Shown: positions 19,469-28,687, counted from the first letter of the stretch. The stretch: DNA of 64,000 nt from Luteibacter sp. OK325 (GCF_003050935.1 NZ_QAOX01000002.1:434001-498000), one strand, 5' to 3'. Notes: generated by a model not told the origin, from the letters alone. Numbers and translations are program-made.

Positions 19469-19926
19469 AGGACACCTCCTGTTTCGCTGTCGAACATGTG
19501 GACGTACTGGCCGTAGCCTTCCTTTTCGAGGTCGGCGACGGGGATGAAGCGCAGCGACGCCGAATTGATGCAATAGCGCAGGCCGCCCTGGTCACGCGGG
19601 CCGTCGGGAAAGACATGGCCGAGATGACTATCCGCATTCGCCGAGCGCACTTCGGTGCGAATCATGCCGTGGGTGATGTCGCGCTTCTCGTCGACATGGT
19701 CGGCTTCGAGCGGGCGCGTGAAGCTGGGCCAGCCGCAACCGCTGTCGAACTTGTCGAAGGACGAGAACAACGGCTCGCCTGAGACGATATCGACGTAGAT
19801 GCCCGGCTCTTTGTTGTCATTGAATTCGTTGTGGAACGGTCGCTCGGTGCCGCTCTGCTGGGTCACCCGGAACTGTTCGGGCGTCAGCTTGGCGAGGGCT
19901 TCGGGGGTCTTGCGATAGTCGGACAT
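19465..19926 (-). CDS. msrB: Peptide methionine (R)-S-oxide reductase MsrB, zinc-less form
   Basis: A 153-residue enzyme reducing the R form of methionine sulfoxide. The catalytic Cys is in RYCINSASL and the resolving Cys in [18 protein letters not shown] is also present. The two CxxC pairs that bind structural zinc in most MsrB proteins are absent: the first site reads [11 protein letters not shown] and the second [12 protein letters not shown]. This is a known zinc-free variant. The ATG at 19926 has GGAGG upstream. It is the first gene of the coupled msrBA unit. Confidence 0.95.
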   Translation of the reverse strand: MSDYRKTPEALAKLTPEQFRVTQQSGTERPFHNEFNDNKEPGIYVDIVSGEPLFSSFDKFDSGCGWPSFTRPLEADHVDEKRDITHGMIRTEVRSANADSHLGHVFPDGPRDQGGLRYCINSASLRFIPVADLEKEGYGQYVHMFDSETGGVL

Positions 19927-20047
19927 GGGGACCTCCAGAGGGATGAAGATCGGGGCTGCAGGCCAGTTGCGGGCCCGCTCCACCGCTCGTTCCATAATGC
20001 GGTCGAACCCCGTGGAAACAATAGTAAGGACTTGCCCTCAGGCATCC

Positions 20048-20134
20048 TGTGGGAGCCGATTCATCGGCGAAAACCAGGTCGCGACACCGTCCAGGCCCTC
20101 GCTCCGCAGGAATCGCCGATAAATCGGCTCCTAC
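20048..20134. repeat. REP inverted pair
   Basis: TGTGGGAGCCGATTCATCGGCGA on the left and TCGCCGATAAATCGGCTCCTAC on the right bracket about 40 bases between msrB and the downstream kinase. The inner arms are the ATTCAT variant. The rest of the 19927-20154 gap shows nothing else that I recognise. Confidence 0.75.
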
Positions 20135-20154
20135 GAAGAGCCAGAAAAACGAAC

Positions 20155-21489
20155 CTATGAAGACCCAGGTAGCCGGACCGAGAACCGGGCGCCACCACCC
20201 GGCGCATCGAGCACACCGATGCTCCCCCCATGCCGCGCCACGATCTCCTGCACCAGATGCAGCCCCAGCCCCGTCCCCACGCTGCTCGGTCGCAACCGAT
20301 AGAACGGGGTAAACACCTTCGCCCGCTCGGCCTCGGGAATACCGGGACCCTCGTCGCTGATCTCGAACGTGGCACCCTCCGTCACCGCGACATGGATCAG
20401 GCCCTTGCCACCCGCGTGCGCGATCGCATTCTGGATCAGGTTGGTCACGGCGCGGGACAGGGAGAGGCGGTCGCCCATGACCACGACGGCATGCTCCGGC
20501 GCATCCATGGCCAGCTCGTAGCCCGCGTCCAGGACCAGGGGCGCCACGTCGGCACTGACCTCGCGCACGAGGGTCACCAGGTCGAGCGGCTCGAACTCGG
20601 TGACCTGCTTGCCCAGCCGCTGCAGGTCGAGCAACTGTTCGGCGATATTGGCCAGTCGGGCCAGGTCGGTCAGCAGGCGGGTTCGCGCCTCGCCGGGGGG
20701 CAAGGTATGCAGCCTGGCTTCGAGGATCGCGATGGGCGCGCGCAGTTCGTGGGCCGCGTCCGCGAGGAAACGGTCGCGCGCATCGTAGCCCTCGCCCAGG
20801 CGCTCCAGTGCAAGGTTGAACGCGCGCACCAGCGGCTGCAGCTCGCGGGGCACCGCGCCGTCCTCCAGCTGGGCGCCGCGCTCGTCGATATTGATGCGCT
20901 GCGCCTGGTCGGCCACCTTGCCGACACCGGCCATCGATCGATGGATGAGCCAGGGAACCGCCACCAGGGTGACCAGCACCAGCGGTAATCCGATACGCGT
21001 ACCGATATAGACCGAGAACTTGACGAAGACGCGTGCGAGACCGAGCAAGGGCGCACCGCCGACGATCACATGAAGACGACCGTATGCCGTGTTCTCGACA
21101 ATGACGCGCATGGCCAGTTCATAGGGTGCGCTCGTCGTATGCACCTCGGACGATTGCAGCGAAGCGAGCGAATCGACCAGCGACCGATAGCCCTGCGGAA
21201 CCGTGCCGTGACTCAGGCGATGTCCCTGCTCGTCGGCGATCACGAACCACATCCGCGGTGCGGCGTCGAGGACGGCGCGCAGGTCGTCATCGGTATGTAG
21301 CTGCATCGCGCCATGGTCAACCGTCACGGCATGGGCGATGTCACGCGCGAGGCCTTCATCGATGTATGCCGCCCGCGTATCGAGGAGGCTCCAGGTCAGC
21401 GCAGCGATAGTAACGAGCAGGATGACGATCTGCAGCACGCTGAGGCGAACGCCGAGCTGGACGGTGAGTGACTTAGCGTGCCTGCCCAT
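20155..21489 (-). CDS. QseC/PmrB-type sensor histidine kinase
   Basis: A 444-residue membrane kinase. One helix near residues 17-37, a periplasmic domain of about 120 residues, and a second helix (GLPLVLVTLVAVPWLI) come first. A HAMP-like linker follows, then a HisKA box FLADAAHELRAPIAILEARL with the phospho-His. The ATPase domain carries NLIQNAIAHA, DEGPGIP and GTGLGLHLVQEI. It starts inside the end of the OmpR-type regulator (17-bp overlap), so the two are one operon. The divergent mipA gene suggests an envelope-related signal. Confidence 0.94.
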   Translation of the reverse strand: MGRHAKSLTVQLGVRLSVLQIVILLVTIAALTWSLLDTRAAYIDEGLARDIAHAVTVDHGAMQLHTDDDLRAVLDAAPRMWFVIADEQGHRLSHGTVPQGYRSLVDSLASLQSSEVHTTSAPYELAMRVIVENTAYGRLHVIVGGAPLLGLARVFVKFSVYIGTRIGLPLVLVTLVAVPWLIHRSMAGVGKVADQAQRINIDERGAQLEDGAVPRELQPLVRAFNLALERLGEGYDARDRFLADAAHELRAPIAILEARLHTLPPGEARTRLLTDLARLANIAEQLLDLQRLGKQVTEFEPLDLVTLVREVSADVAPLVLDAGYELAMDAPEHAVVVMGDRLSLSRAVTNLIQNAIAHAGGKGLIHVAVTEGATFEISDEGPGIPEAERAKVFTPFYRLRPSSVGTGLGLHLVQEIVARHGGSIGVLDAPGGGARFSVRLPGSS

Positions 21490-22162
21490 CGCGCACCTCC
21501 CGCAGCAGATAGCCAATGCCGCGGATCACGTGGATTTCCACGCTCGCGTTCGCCTCCACGAGCGCCCGGCGCAGCTTGGACACGTGCGCATCCAGGGCGT
21601 TCGACTGAATGGCATCGTCGAAACCGTAGACCGCCTCCTGCAAGACCTCCCGCTGCACCGTGCGCCCATGGCGATAAGCCAGCGCTTCGAGCAGCAACAG
21701 CTGGCGACGCTGCAGGCGCAACGGCTGGCCGTCCACGTGGGCATCGCGAGCGGTGAAGTCGAAGGAGAGATTGCCCACGGTGGCAACCGGCAACGCGATT
21801 TGCGCGGGGCGACGCGAAATCGCCCGGATCCTCGCCAGCAGCTCTTCGATCGCGAAGGGCTTGACCAGGTAATCGTCCGCGCCGAGATCCAGGCCATCGA
21901 TACGATCGGCAAGCGAGCCGCGAGCGGTCAGCATGATGACCGGAAGGTCGGCATGCGTGGCTCGTGCCTTGAGCAAAAGAGTCGCTCCGTCACCGTCGGG
22001 CAGTTGCCTGTCGAGCAGGAGCAGGTCGTGCACCTTGCATTGCAGGGCCTCGGTGGCGTGCGCGATATCCGTCGCGATGTCCACGAGCATGCCGTGCCGA
22101 TGCAGGCCAGCCTGGAGCGCGGCGGCCATCTCCGGCTCGTCTTCCACCAGCAGTATGCGCAT
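21473..22162 (-). CDS. OmpR/QseB-type response regulator
   Basis: A 229-residue regulator: a receiver domain (LLVEDEPEMAAAL, phospho-Asp in LLLLDRQLPDGDG, KPF in YLVKPFAIEELLARI) and a C-terminal winged helix (LLLEALAYRHGRTVQREVL...SKLRRALVEA). It is transcribed ahead of its kinase with a 17-bp overlap. I start at ATG 22162 (MRILLVEDEP). Upstream, between it and mipA, lie two tandem 11-bp boxes that look like its own binding site. Confidence 0.95.
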   Translation of the reverse strand: MRILLVEDEPEMAAALQAGLHRHGMLVDIATDIAHATEALQCKVHDLLLLDRQLPDGDGATLLLKARATHADLPVIMLTARGSLADRIDGLDLGADDYLVKPFAIEELLARIRAISRRPAQIALPVATVGNLSFDFTARDAHVDGQPLRLQRRQLLLLEALAYRHGRTVQREVLQEAVYGFDDAIQSNALDAHVSKLRRALVEANASVEIHVIRGIGYLLREVRDGQAR

Positions 22163-22215
22163 GCAGAACCTCCCGAAGGGGCGCGATCCTAACACGAGCT
22201 AAATGCCCGTCAGGC

Positions 22216-22237
22216 CGGGCAATGTTCGGGCAATGTC
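22216..22237 (+). promoter_or_regulatory. Tandem 11-bp half-sites, candidate binding site of the OmpR-type regulator
   Basis: CGGGCAATGTT is followed immediately by CGGGCAATGTC, a head-to-tail repeat matching at 10 of 11 positions with an 11-bp period. OmpR/PhoB-family regulators bind exactly such direct repeats of about one helical turn. It sits in the 120-bp spacer between the regulator operon and mipA, so it could control both. Confidence 0.55.
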
Positions 22238-22282
22238 CGTTTCCCACCATCCGGAGCCTATCGTCCCCATGAGTCTTCCCGT

Positions 22283-23059
22283 ATGTCGGTATCCCGTTCG
22301 CGTTCCGCCTCGCTGCTCACCCTGATCGCCGGATTCGGCCTGTCTGGCGCCGTATCGGCCCAATCCGCGGATGACCGCGCACCAGGCTGGAGCCTCGGTA
22401 TCGGCGCCGCATGGGCCCCCAGCCCGTATCGCAGCTATGACAACAAGGCCTTGCCCCTGCCCCTGGTGAACTACGAGGGTAAGTCGTTCTACTTCCGTGG
22501 CGCCTCGGCCGGCTACAAGCTGTTTTCGACGCCCTCCGACGAGATCTCCCTGCTCGTCTCCCCGTTCGCCAACCGCTTCCGTCACCAGGACACCGACAAC
22601 GCACAGCTGAAACAGCTGTCCAACCGCAACATCTCCGGCATGGCCGGCGTGGCGTGGAGGCACAAGGCGGAATGGGGCGTCGTGTCCGCCAGCGCACAGA
22701 AGGAATTCACCGGCCACGGCGGCGGCACCCTGCTCGACGCCGGCTACAGCTACCCGTTGAAGAAGGGCGCTCTCACGCTCATCCCGACCGTCGGCATCTC
22801 GCGCAGCAACGGCGCGCTCAACGACTACTATTACGGCGTGAGTGGCCGCGAGGCCCTGCGCAGCGGCCTGCCTGCGTACCACGCCGATGGTGGCACCGCT
22901 CCCTACGTGAACCTCATGGCGAACTACCGCTTGTCGCCTTCCTGGGTCACCTCGGCCGGCATGCGCTACACCATCCTCCCGGATGCGGTGAAGGACAGCC
23001 CCATGGTCAACGCCGATCACACACGTAGCTTCTTCGTCTCACTCAGCCACGTATTCTGA
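22283..23059 (+). CDS. mipA: MipA/OmpV family outer-membrane protein
   Basis: A 258-residue exported beta-barrel of the MipA/OmpV family. A signal peptide (SLLTLIAGFGLSGAVSAQS) is followed by alternating amphipathic strands (WSLGIGAAWAPSPYRSYD, FYFRGASAGYKLF) and a C-terminal SFFVSLSHVF ending in Phe, the usual barrel assembly signal. MipA is described as a scaffold for peptidoglycan enzymes and as an outer-membrane pore. It is divergent from an OmpR-type two-component pair, a recurrent pairing that implies control by it. No strong ribosome site is visible. Confidence 0.9.
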   Translation: MSVSRSRSASLLTLIAGFGLSGAVSAQSADDRAPGWSLGIGAAWAPSPYRSYDNKALPLPLVNYEGKSFYFRGASAGYKLFSTPSDEISLLVSPFANRFRHQDTDNAQLKQLSNRNISGMAGVAWRHKAEWGVVSASAQKEFTGHGGGTLLDAGYSYPLKKGALTLIPTVGISRSNGALNDYYYGVSGREALRSGLPAYHADGGTAPYVNLMANYRLSPSWVTSAGMRYTILPDAVKDSPMVNADHTRSFFVSLSHVF

Positions 23060-23062
23060 GCG

Positions 23063-23263
23063 ATGGCCGACCGGATCATGCGTCGGATAGCGGACCTGGC
23101 CTACGGCATCGACCCCGATCACCAGGCGGTCTGGGACTGGCTCCTGCTTACGCCCATCCAGGAGCTGGGCGGCCGGACCGCCGTGGAAATCGCACTCGCC
23201 GGTGAAGGCGAGTGCGTGGTTTCCCTGCTGGAATCGGTGGCGGCCGGCAAGCGAAACCTCTAG
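23063..23263 (+). CDS. Orphan ParS/MbcA/Xre toxin-binding-domain-like small protein
   Basis: A 66-residue protein starting 3 bases after the mipA stop, so likely translated by coupling. The pattern WLLLTPIQELGGRTAVEIAL, then GEGECVVSLLESVAAG, resembles the C-terminal toxin-binding domain (DUF2384) of Xre-type antitoxins that pair with RES toxins. The N-terminal helix-turn-helix half of those antitoxins is missing and no RES toxin is adjacent. It may be a remnant antitoxin or a stand-alone protein. Family assignment is by eye. Confidence 0.6.
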   Translation: MADRIMRRIADLAYGIDPDHQAVWDWLLLTPIQELGGRTAVEIALAGEGECVVSLLESVAAGKRNL

Positions 23264-23279
23264 TCCGCGAACCTGTCGG

Positions 23280-23630
23280 CTACTCGTGCATCATCGCCTG
23301 ATGCACCGACAGGGGCATCGGCATCATGTTGACGTTGGCGTTGTGCATCACCCACAGCGAGCCGGCAACGACCACCGCGATCAGGAACGTCGTGCAGGCG
23401 AAGATCGCCGTATTCGCGCGCTGGCTTCGTGCCGAGCCAAGGTGCAGGAAGTACACCAGCTGGACGAACAACTGCGCGACGCACAAAGCGACGATGAGCG
23501 CCAGGCGCCCATTTGCCGGAACGACATTCGACATGACCGCGCCGAACGAAGCCAGGGTCAACGCCACGGAAAGGATGAAGCCGGACACGTAGCTCCGCAT
23601 GCTGCCGTGGGCCTGGGAATCGTGACTCAT
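23280..23630 (-). CDS. cyoD: Cytochrome bo3 quinol oxidase subunit IV
   Basis: A 116-residue three-helix membrane protein, the small assembly subunit of the cytochrome bo3 terminal oxidase. Helices are SMRSYVSGFILSVALTLASF, LALIVALCVAQLFVQLVYFL and a third ending VVVAGSLWVMHN. It is the last gene of cyoABCD, with a 4-bp overlap with cyoC. No heme O synthase gene (cyoE) follows it; a convergent small ORF ends 16 bp away. Confidence 0.95.
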   Translation of the reverse strand: MSHDSQAHGSMRSYVSGFILSVALTLASFGAVMSNVVPANGRLALIVALCVAQLFVQLVYFLHLGSARSQRANTAIFACTTFLIAVVVAGSLWVMHNANVNMMPMPLSVHQAMMHE

Positions 23631-24232
23631 GGGGTGAACTCGCGCAGATAGACGAAGGTGAAGACGCAGATCCAGATCAGGTCGAGGAAGTGCCAGAACA
23701 GGCTCAGGCAGGCGAGCCGACGACGGACGATGCCGTCCAGGCCGAAGCGCAGTACCTGGTGCATCATCACGCCGAGCCAGACCAGACCCGAAAGCACGTG
23801 CAGGCCGTGCGTACCGACCAGCCCGAAGTACGCCGAAAGGAAGGCACTACGCGAGGGGCCCGCACCGTCGTGGATCAGCTCGACGAACTCGTGCACCTCC
23901 ATGGCGATGAAGCCGAGGCCGAGCAGGAAGGTGATCGCTAGCCAACCGACCAGCACGCGCCGGCGCCCCGCCGCGGCGCCGAGCATGCCGGCGCCGAAGG
24001 TGAAGCTGCTCAGCAACAGCAACATGGTTTCGGTCAGCACGAACGGCAGGCCGAAAAGCTCCCTGCCCCCCGGTCCTCCCGCCGTGGCACCGGCAAGCAC
24101 CCCGAACGTCGCGAACAGTGTCGCGAAGATCAGGCAGTCGCTCATCAGGTAGATCCAGAAGCCCACCGTGGTCATCGACCCATCGTCGTGCTCCGCGTGG
24201 CCATGTCCGGCCGTGGCAAGGGTAGTGCTCAT
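23627..24232 (-). CDS. cyoC: Cytochrome bo3 quinol oxidase subunit III
   Basis: A 201-residue five-helix subunit III of the heme-copper quinol oxidase. It has GFWIYLMSDCLIFATLFATF, the helix pair with AMEVHEFVELIHDGAGP, and GTHGLHVLSGLVWL. The ATG at 24232 (MSTTLATAGHGH) lies 2 bases beyond the cyoB stop; the longer upstream frame is a shadow of cyoB. It overlaps cyoD by 4 bp, so translation is coupled along the operon. Confidence 0.95.
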   Translation of the reverse strand: MSTTLATAGHGHAEHDDGSMTTVGFWIYLMSDCLIFATLFATFGVLAGATAGGPGGRELFGLPFVLTETMLLLLSSFTFGAGMLGAAAGRRRVLVGWLAITFLLGLGFIAMEVHEFVELIHDGAGPSRSAFLSAYFGLVGTHGLHVLSGLVWLGVMMHQVLRFGLDGIVRRRLACLSLFWHFLDLIWICVFTFVYLREFTP

Positions 24233-24234
24233 GC

Positions 24235-26244
24235 TCAGGCGGCCTCGTCGTAGCGTGTGGCGGCGGTAGGATGGGTCTTCGGTAGCCGCGCATAGCGTGC
24301 CCGCTCGATCGCGGCGACTTCGGCGGCGGGTACGTAGTAGTCGACGTCGCGGTCGTAGGTCCGCACGATGAAAGCGATGATCATGCCGAGCAGCGACACG
24401 ATCGCCAGCGGCCAGATGTGCCAGACAAGCGCGAAGCACAACGCGAGCGAGATGGCGGCGATGATGAAGCCTGCGCCCGTGTTCCGCGGCATGTGGATGT
24501 CCTCATACGCCGCCGGCTCGACATACGCGGTGCCCGCCTTCTTCGCATCCCAGTGCGGTTCGAGCGACGTGATCACCGGTACATGGGCGAAGTTGTAGAA
24601 CGGCGCCGGCGAGGCGGTGGACCATTCCAGGCTGCGGCCGTCCCAGGGATCACCCGTCATGTCGAGGTTGGCGTTGCGGTTGCGGATGCTGACGACCAGC
24701 TGGATACCAAGGGCGGCGATGCCACAGGCGATGACCAACGCGCCGATCAGCGCGACGACCAGCCACGGCTGCCAGGCAGGATCGTCATAGTGGTTCATGC
24801 GCCGCGTCATGCCGTCCAGGCCAAGCACATACAGCGGCATGAAAGCGAGGTAGAAGCCGACCAGCCAGCACCAGAACGACACCTTCCCCCAGAACTCATT
24901 GAGCGTGAACCCGAACACCTTCGGGAACCAGAAGCCGATCGCGGCCAGGCAGCCGAACAGCACGCCACCGATGATCACGTTATGGAAGTGCGCCACGAGG
25001 AACAGGCTGTTGTGCAAGACGAAGTCCGCACCGGGCACGGCGAGCAACACGCCGGTCATGCCGCCGATGGCGAAGGTGACCATGAAGCCGATCGTCCACC
25101 ACACCGAGGAGTGGTAGCGGATCCGCCCGCGGAACATGGTGAACAGCCAGTTGAACAGCTTCACGCCGGTAGGAATGGAGATGATCGAAGTCATGATGCC
25201 GAAGAAGGCGTTGACGTTCGCGCCCGAGCCCATGGTGAAGAAGTGGTGCAGCCAGACGAAGAACGACAGCACGCCGATGGACGAGGTGGCGTACACCATC
25301 GACTTGTAGCCGAACAGAGGCTTGCCCGAGAACGTGGAAATGATCTCCGAGAACGCGCCGAAGCAAGGCAGGATAAGGATGTAGACCTCGGGATGACCCC
25401 ATACCCAGATCAGGTTGATGTACATCATCGCGTTCCCACCAAGCTCGTTGGTGAAGAAGTGCATGTCCAGGTAGCGGTCGGCGCTGAGCAGCGCGAGCGT
25501 GGCGGTCAGCACCGGGAACACGCCGATGATGAGAATGTTGGTGATGAGCGCCGTCCAGGTAAACACCGGCATGCGCATGAGCGTCATTCCCGGTGCACGC
25601 ATGCGAAGGATGGTCACCACCAGGTTGATACCGGTCAGCAAGGTGCCCAGGCCGGAGACCTGTAGCGACCATATGTAATAGTCCACGCCCACCGTGGGGC
25701 TGTATCCCAGTTCGGATAGTGGCGGATACGCCACCCAACCGGTCGCGGCGAAGTCGCCGACGAACATGGACATCATCACCAACACCGCGCCCACTGCCGA
25801 CAACCAGAAGCTCAGCGAGTTGACGAAAGGAAAGGCCACGTCACGTGCGCCGATCTGCAGCGGCACCACCACGTTCATCAGGCCGAGGATGAGCGGCGTG
25901 GCGACGAAGAAGATCATGATCACGCCGTGGGCGGTGAAAATCTGGTCGTAGTGGTGCGGCGGCAGGTAGCCGGTCGAGCCGTTGGCGGCGATGGCCTGCT
26001 GCGCGCGCATCATCAGCGCATCGGCGAAGCCGCGCAGCAGCATGACCAGCGCGAGGATGATGTACATCACGCCGATGCGTTTGTGGTCAACCGAGGTCAG
26101 CCACTCGCGCCAGAGGTAAGTCCACTTGCGATAGTACGTAATGGCGGCGATAAGGGCCGCGCCACCGAGCATCACGATAACCAGGGTCCCCATGATGATG
26201 GGCTCGTGGAACGGGATGGCGGACAGATCGAGTTTGCCGAACAT
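24235..26244 (-). CDS. cyoB: Cytochrome bo3 quinol oxidase subunit I
   Basis: A 669-residue catalytic subunit that oxidises ubiquinol and reduces oxygen while pumping protons. Heme and copper ligands are visible: His in [11 protein letters not shown], the His-Tyr crosslink pair in [13 protein letters not shown], the His pair in WLHHFFTMG, and two His in [11 protein letters not shown]. Fifteen helices are expected from the length. It lies 5 bases after cyoA. This makes the organism aerobic with a high-oxygen quinol oxidase. Confidence 0.97.
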   Translation of the reverse strand: MFGKLDLSAIPFHEPIIMGTLVIVMLGGAALIAAITYYRKWTYLWREWLTSVDHKRIGVMYIILALVMLLRGFADALMMRAQQAIAANGSTGYLPPHHYDQIFTAHGVIMIFFVATPLILGLMNVVVPLQIGARDVAFPFVNSLSFWLSAVGAVLVMMSMFVGDFAATGWVAYPPLSELGYSPTVGVDYYIWSLQVSGLGTLLTGINLVVTILRMRAPGMTLMRMPVFTWTALITNILIIGVFPVLTATLALLSADRYLDMHFFTNELGGNAMMYINLIWVWGHPEVYILILPCFGAFSEIISTFSGKPLFGYKSMVYATSSIGVLSFFVWLHHFFTMGSGANVNAFFGIMTSIISIPTGVKLFNWLFTMFRGRIRYHSSVWWTIGFMVTFAIGGMTGVLLAVPGADFVLHNSLFLVAHFHNVIIGGVLFGCLAAIGFWFPKVFGFTLNEFWGKVSFWCWLVGFYLAFMPLYVLGLDGMTRRMNHYDDPAWQPWLVVALIGALVIACGIAALGIQLVVSIRNRNANLDMTGDPWDGRSLEWSTASPAPFYNFAHVPVITSLEPHWDAKKAGTAYVEPAAYEDIHMPRNTGAGFIIAAISLALCFALVWHIWPLAIVSLLGMIIAFIVRTYDRDVDYYVPAAEVAAIERARYARLPKTHPTAATRYDEAA

Positions 26245-26249
26245 GCGGT

Positions 26250-27215
26250 TCAGTCCTTCGCCGGCGACGTCAGGGGAAGCGTGTCCGCACGCTGCGGAGC
26301 GAGTGCGGAGGGAATGCGGGCTACGGTGCCGGAAGGGCCGCAGATTTCGCCACCGGCGGCCTTCGGCATGAATTGATCGACCACGTGCTCGAACAACCCG
26401 GTTTCGACGTTGCCGAACTTGCGCGCCGGCTCATGCTCGCTGGGTGCCGTCAGCGCGTGGTAGCCATCGGCGGTGAGTGCCGGCGACGAGGTACGGGTGC
26501 GCTTTATCCAGTCCGCGAAGTCGGCATCGCTCACCGCGATCGTGTCGAAACGCATGCCCGAAAAGCCCGCACCGCTATATGCCGACGAACGCCCCGCATA
26601 CGTACCCACCTCATCGGCAATCAGATGAAGGCGGGTTTCCATGCCCGCCATCGCATAGACCTGGCTACCCAGGCGCGGAATGAAGAACGAGTTCATTAAC
26701 GAGTCTGCGGTCAGGTGGAACTCGATCGGCGTGCGCGCCGGCACGACCAGTTCATTCACCGTGGCCACGCCGTAGTCGGGATAGATGAAGAGCCACTTCC
26801 AGTTGAGAGCGACCACCTCGACCTTCAACGGCGGACGTTCGGAAGCCAGCGCCTTGTACGGATCCAGGGCGTGGGTACTCCGCCAGATCAGCACGGCAAG
26901 GACGGCGACGATCACGCAGGGAATCGTCCACACGACGACTTCGATCGCGGTGGAGTGCGACCACTCGGGCGCATAGGTGGCCTCGGTGTTCGTGGCGCGG
27001 TAGCGCCAGAAAAAGTACAGGGTGAGCGCGATGACCGGAATGACCACGAGCAACATCAGCCCCGTCGAGAGCAGGATGAGGTGACGCTCCTGGTTGCCGA
27101 TATCGCCCTTCGGATCGAACAGCGCAAGACGGCAGCCCTGAAGGAGTAACGCGCCGCCCACGGCGGCAAGACGCAGCGCGGGCCGATAGATTCGGTGGAA
27201 CAGCGACGCAAACAT
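26250..27215 (-). CDS. cyoA: Cytochrome bo3 quinol oxidase subunit II
   Basis: A 321-residue lipoprotein subunit II. The signal peptide ends in the lipobox LLLQGC (Cys28). Two transmembrane helices follow ([20 protein letters not shown] and a second about 40 residues later). The periplasmic cupredoxin domain has lost its copper-A ligands, as expected for quinol oxidases. I start at ATG 27215 ([10 protein letters not shown]); an alternative at 27227 adds four residues. First gene of cyoABCD; a MocR-type regulator is divergent, 65 bp away. Confidence 0.95.
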   Translation of the reverse strand: MFASLFHRIYRPALRLAAVGGALLLQGCRLALFDPKGDIGNQERHLILLSTGLMLLVVIPVIALTLYFFWRYRATNTEATYAPEWSHSTAIEVVVWTIPCVIVAVLAVLIWRSTHALDPYKALASERPPLKVEVVALNWKWLFIYPDYGVATVNELVVPARTPIEFHLTADSLMNSFFIPRLGSQVYAMAGMETRLHLIADEVGTYAGRSSAYSGAGFSGMRFDTIAVSDADFADWIKRTRTSSPALTADGYHALTAPSEHEPARKFGNVETGLFEHVVDQFMPKAAGGEICGPSGTVARIPSALAPQRADTLPLTSPAKD

Positions 27216-27220
27216 GTATG

Positions 27221-27304
27221 CATCCATATAGGGATGCGGCGCATACTATGCGTCGACAATATCCATACATCGGTGGCATTGTGACGCGGACAAGCTCCAT
27301 ACAA
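27221..27304. promoter_or_regulatory. Repeated ATCCATA boxes between cyoA and the MocR-type gene
   Basis: Direct repeats CATCCATATA (27221), ATCCATACAT (27261) and a weaker CTCCATACAA (27295) occur across the divergent start region, spaced about 40 and 34 bases. MocR/GntR-aminotransferase regulators are known to use short direct repeats. A possible -10, TACTAT at 27244-27249, faces the regulator gene. This is a candidate operator for autoregulation and cyo control. Confidence 0.4.
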
Positions 27305-28687
27305 GGGCTCGACTGGGCGGCGGCACTCAACGAGGAGGGACCGCGCTACCTGCAGGTGGTCCGTTTCATGGAAAGGGCGATCACCGACGGGCGCCTGCGG
27401 CCAGGCGACCGCCTGCCGCCGCAGCGGCAACTGGCTACCGCGCTGGGCATGGACCTGACCACGGTGACCCGTGCCTATGCGGAGGCTCGCGAACGCAAAC
27501 TGCTCCACGCCAACGGCGCCATGGGGACCTTCGTCTCCGCCCCGCGCTTCGACACGGCGCAGGTCGTGGACCTGGGCATGAACATCCCGCCGCCACCGCA
27601 AGGTATCGACCTCACTGCCCTGCTCAAACGTGGCGTGGATCAGATACTCACTCACACCGATTCCCACCTGCTGATGAGCTATCACCCGGGCGGTGGCAGC
27701 GACGCCGATCGCGCTGCGGGGGTCGCGTGGCTCGCCCCCATGCTGGGCCGGCTGGATGACTCACGCGTGGTCACCTGCCCGGGTGCGCAGGCGGCCCTTG
27801 CCGCCCTCGTCCTCGCGCTGAGCGACGCCGGCGAAACCATCCTGACCGAGCCGGTGTTGTATCCCGGCATGATCAGCGCCGCCACGCAGCTCGGCCGCCG
27901 GCTCTTCGCCGTTGCTAGCGACGCCGACGGCATGCTTCCCGATGCGCTCGAGAAGGCTGCCCTGGCACACCAGGCGCGCGTCATCTATCTCAACCCTACC
28001 CTGCGTAACCCGACGGCCACGACGATGCCCCTGGCGCGCCGGGAACAGATCGTCGCGATCGCGCGGAAGCACGACCTGCGCATCATCGAAGACGATCCCT
28101 ACTGGCCTCTATGCGACGCAGCGCCTCCACCGCTGGCTCGCCTCGCACCGGAACGGAGCTGCTACATCTCCACGCTGTCGAAGGCGCTTACCCCAGGCCT
28201 GCGGACGGCCTATGTCGTGACACCGGACGCCGCATCGCGTTCCACTTTCCTGGGCAGCCTGCGCGCCGTCACGCTGATGTCGACGCCGGTGATGACCTCA
28301 CTGGCGACGCAATGGATTCATGACGGGACGGCTGTGCGGCTACTCGAGGCAGTGCGTGCAGAGGCGCGGGAGCGACAATCGATGGCGGCGCGGATCCTGC
28401 GCCCGGCGAGTCTCGCGACCATAACCGAGGCTGCCTCGACGGAAGCGATTCACCTCTGGCTGCCTCTGCCGGGACGCTGGACCGCGCGATCACTGACGAT
28501 GACGGCGCGCATGGAAGGCCTTGCGGTCACGCCTTCGGATGCCTTCTCGGTGGGCTCACCGAAAGAGCAGGCAATCCGGATTTCGCTGGGCGGCGTGAAG
28601 GACCGCATGCGCCTGAAGCAGGGGCTGGATCGGCTGATGCAGGTGATGGAGGGTGGCGATCCTGCCGTCGATTCGGTGGTTATCTAG
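27281..28687 (+). CDS. MocR-type regulator (GntR helix-turn-helix fused to PLP aminotransferase fold)
   Basis: About 468 residues. An N-terminal GntR winged helix (YLQVVRFMERAITDGRLRPG, LPPQRQLATALGMDLTTVTR) is joined to a fold-type I aminotransferase domain. The aminotransferase part has NPTLRNPT, DDPYW and STLSKALTPGLR, with the Lys that would bind PLP. Such proteins sense PLP or amino-compound ligands and regulate a neighbour. The divergent neighbour is cyoABCD, an unusual target for this family. Start is uncertain: GTG 27281, ATG 27248 or ATG 27218; I prefer the GTG because it leaves the shared spacer free. Confidence 0.88.
   Translation: MTRTSSIQGLDWAAALNEEGPRYLQVVRFMERAITDGRLRPGDRLPPQRQLATALGMDLTTVTRAYAEARERKLLHANGAMGTFVSAPRFDTAQVVDLGMNIPPPPQGIDLTALLKRGVDQILTHTDSHLLMSYHPGGGSDADRAAGVAWLAPMLGRLDDSRVVTCPGAQAALAALVLALSDAGETILTEPVLYPGMISAATQLGRRLFAVASDADGMLPDALEKAALAHQARVIYLNPTLRNPTATTMPLARREQIVAIARKHDLRIIEDDPYWPLCDAAPPPLARLAPERSCYISTLSKALTPGLRTAYVVTPDAASRSTFLGSLRAVTLMSTPVMTSLATQWIHDGTAVRLLEAVRAEARERQSMAARILRPASLATITEAASTEAIHLWLPLPGRWTARSLTMTARMEGLAVTPSDAFSVGSPKEQAIRISLGGVKDRMRLKQGLDRLMQVMEGGDPAVDSVVI

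Noticed and set aside
24418-25665. 415-codon frame opposite cyoB
   Set aside because: Highly charged nonsense composition, antisense to an essential oxidase subunit.
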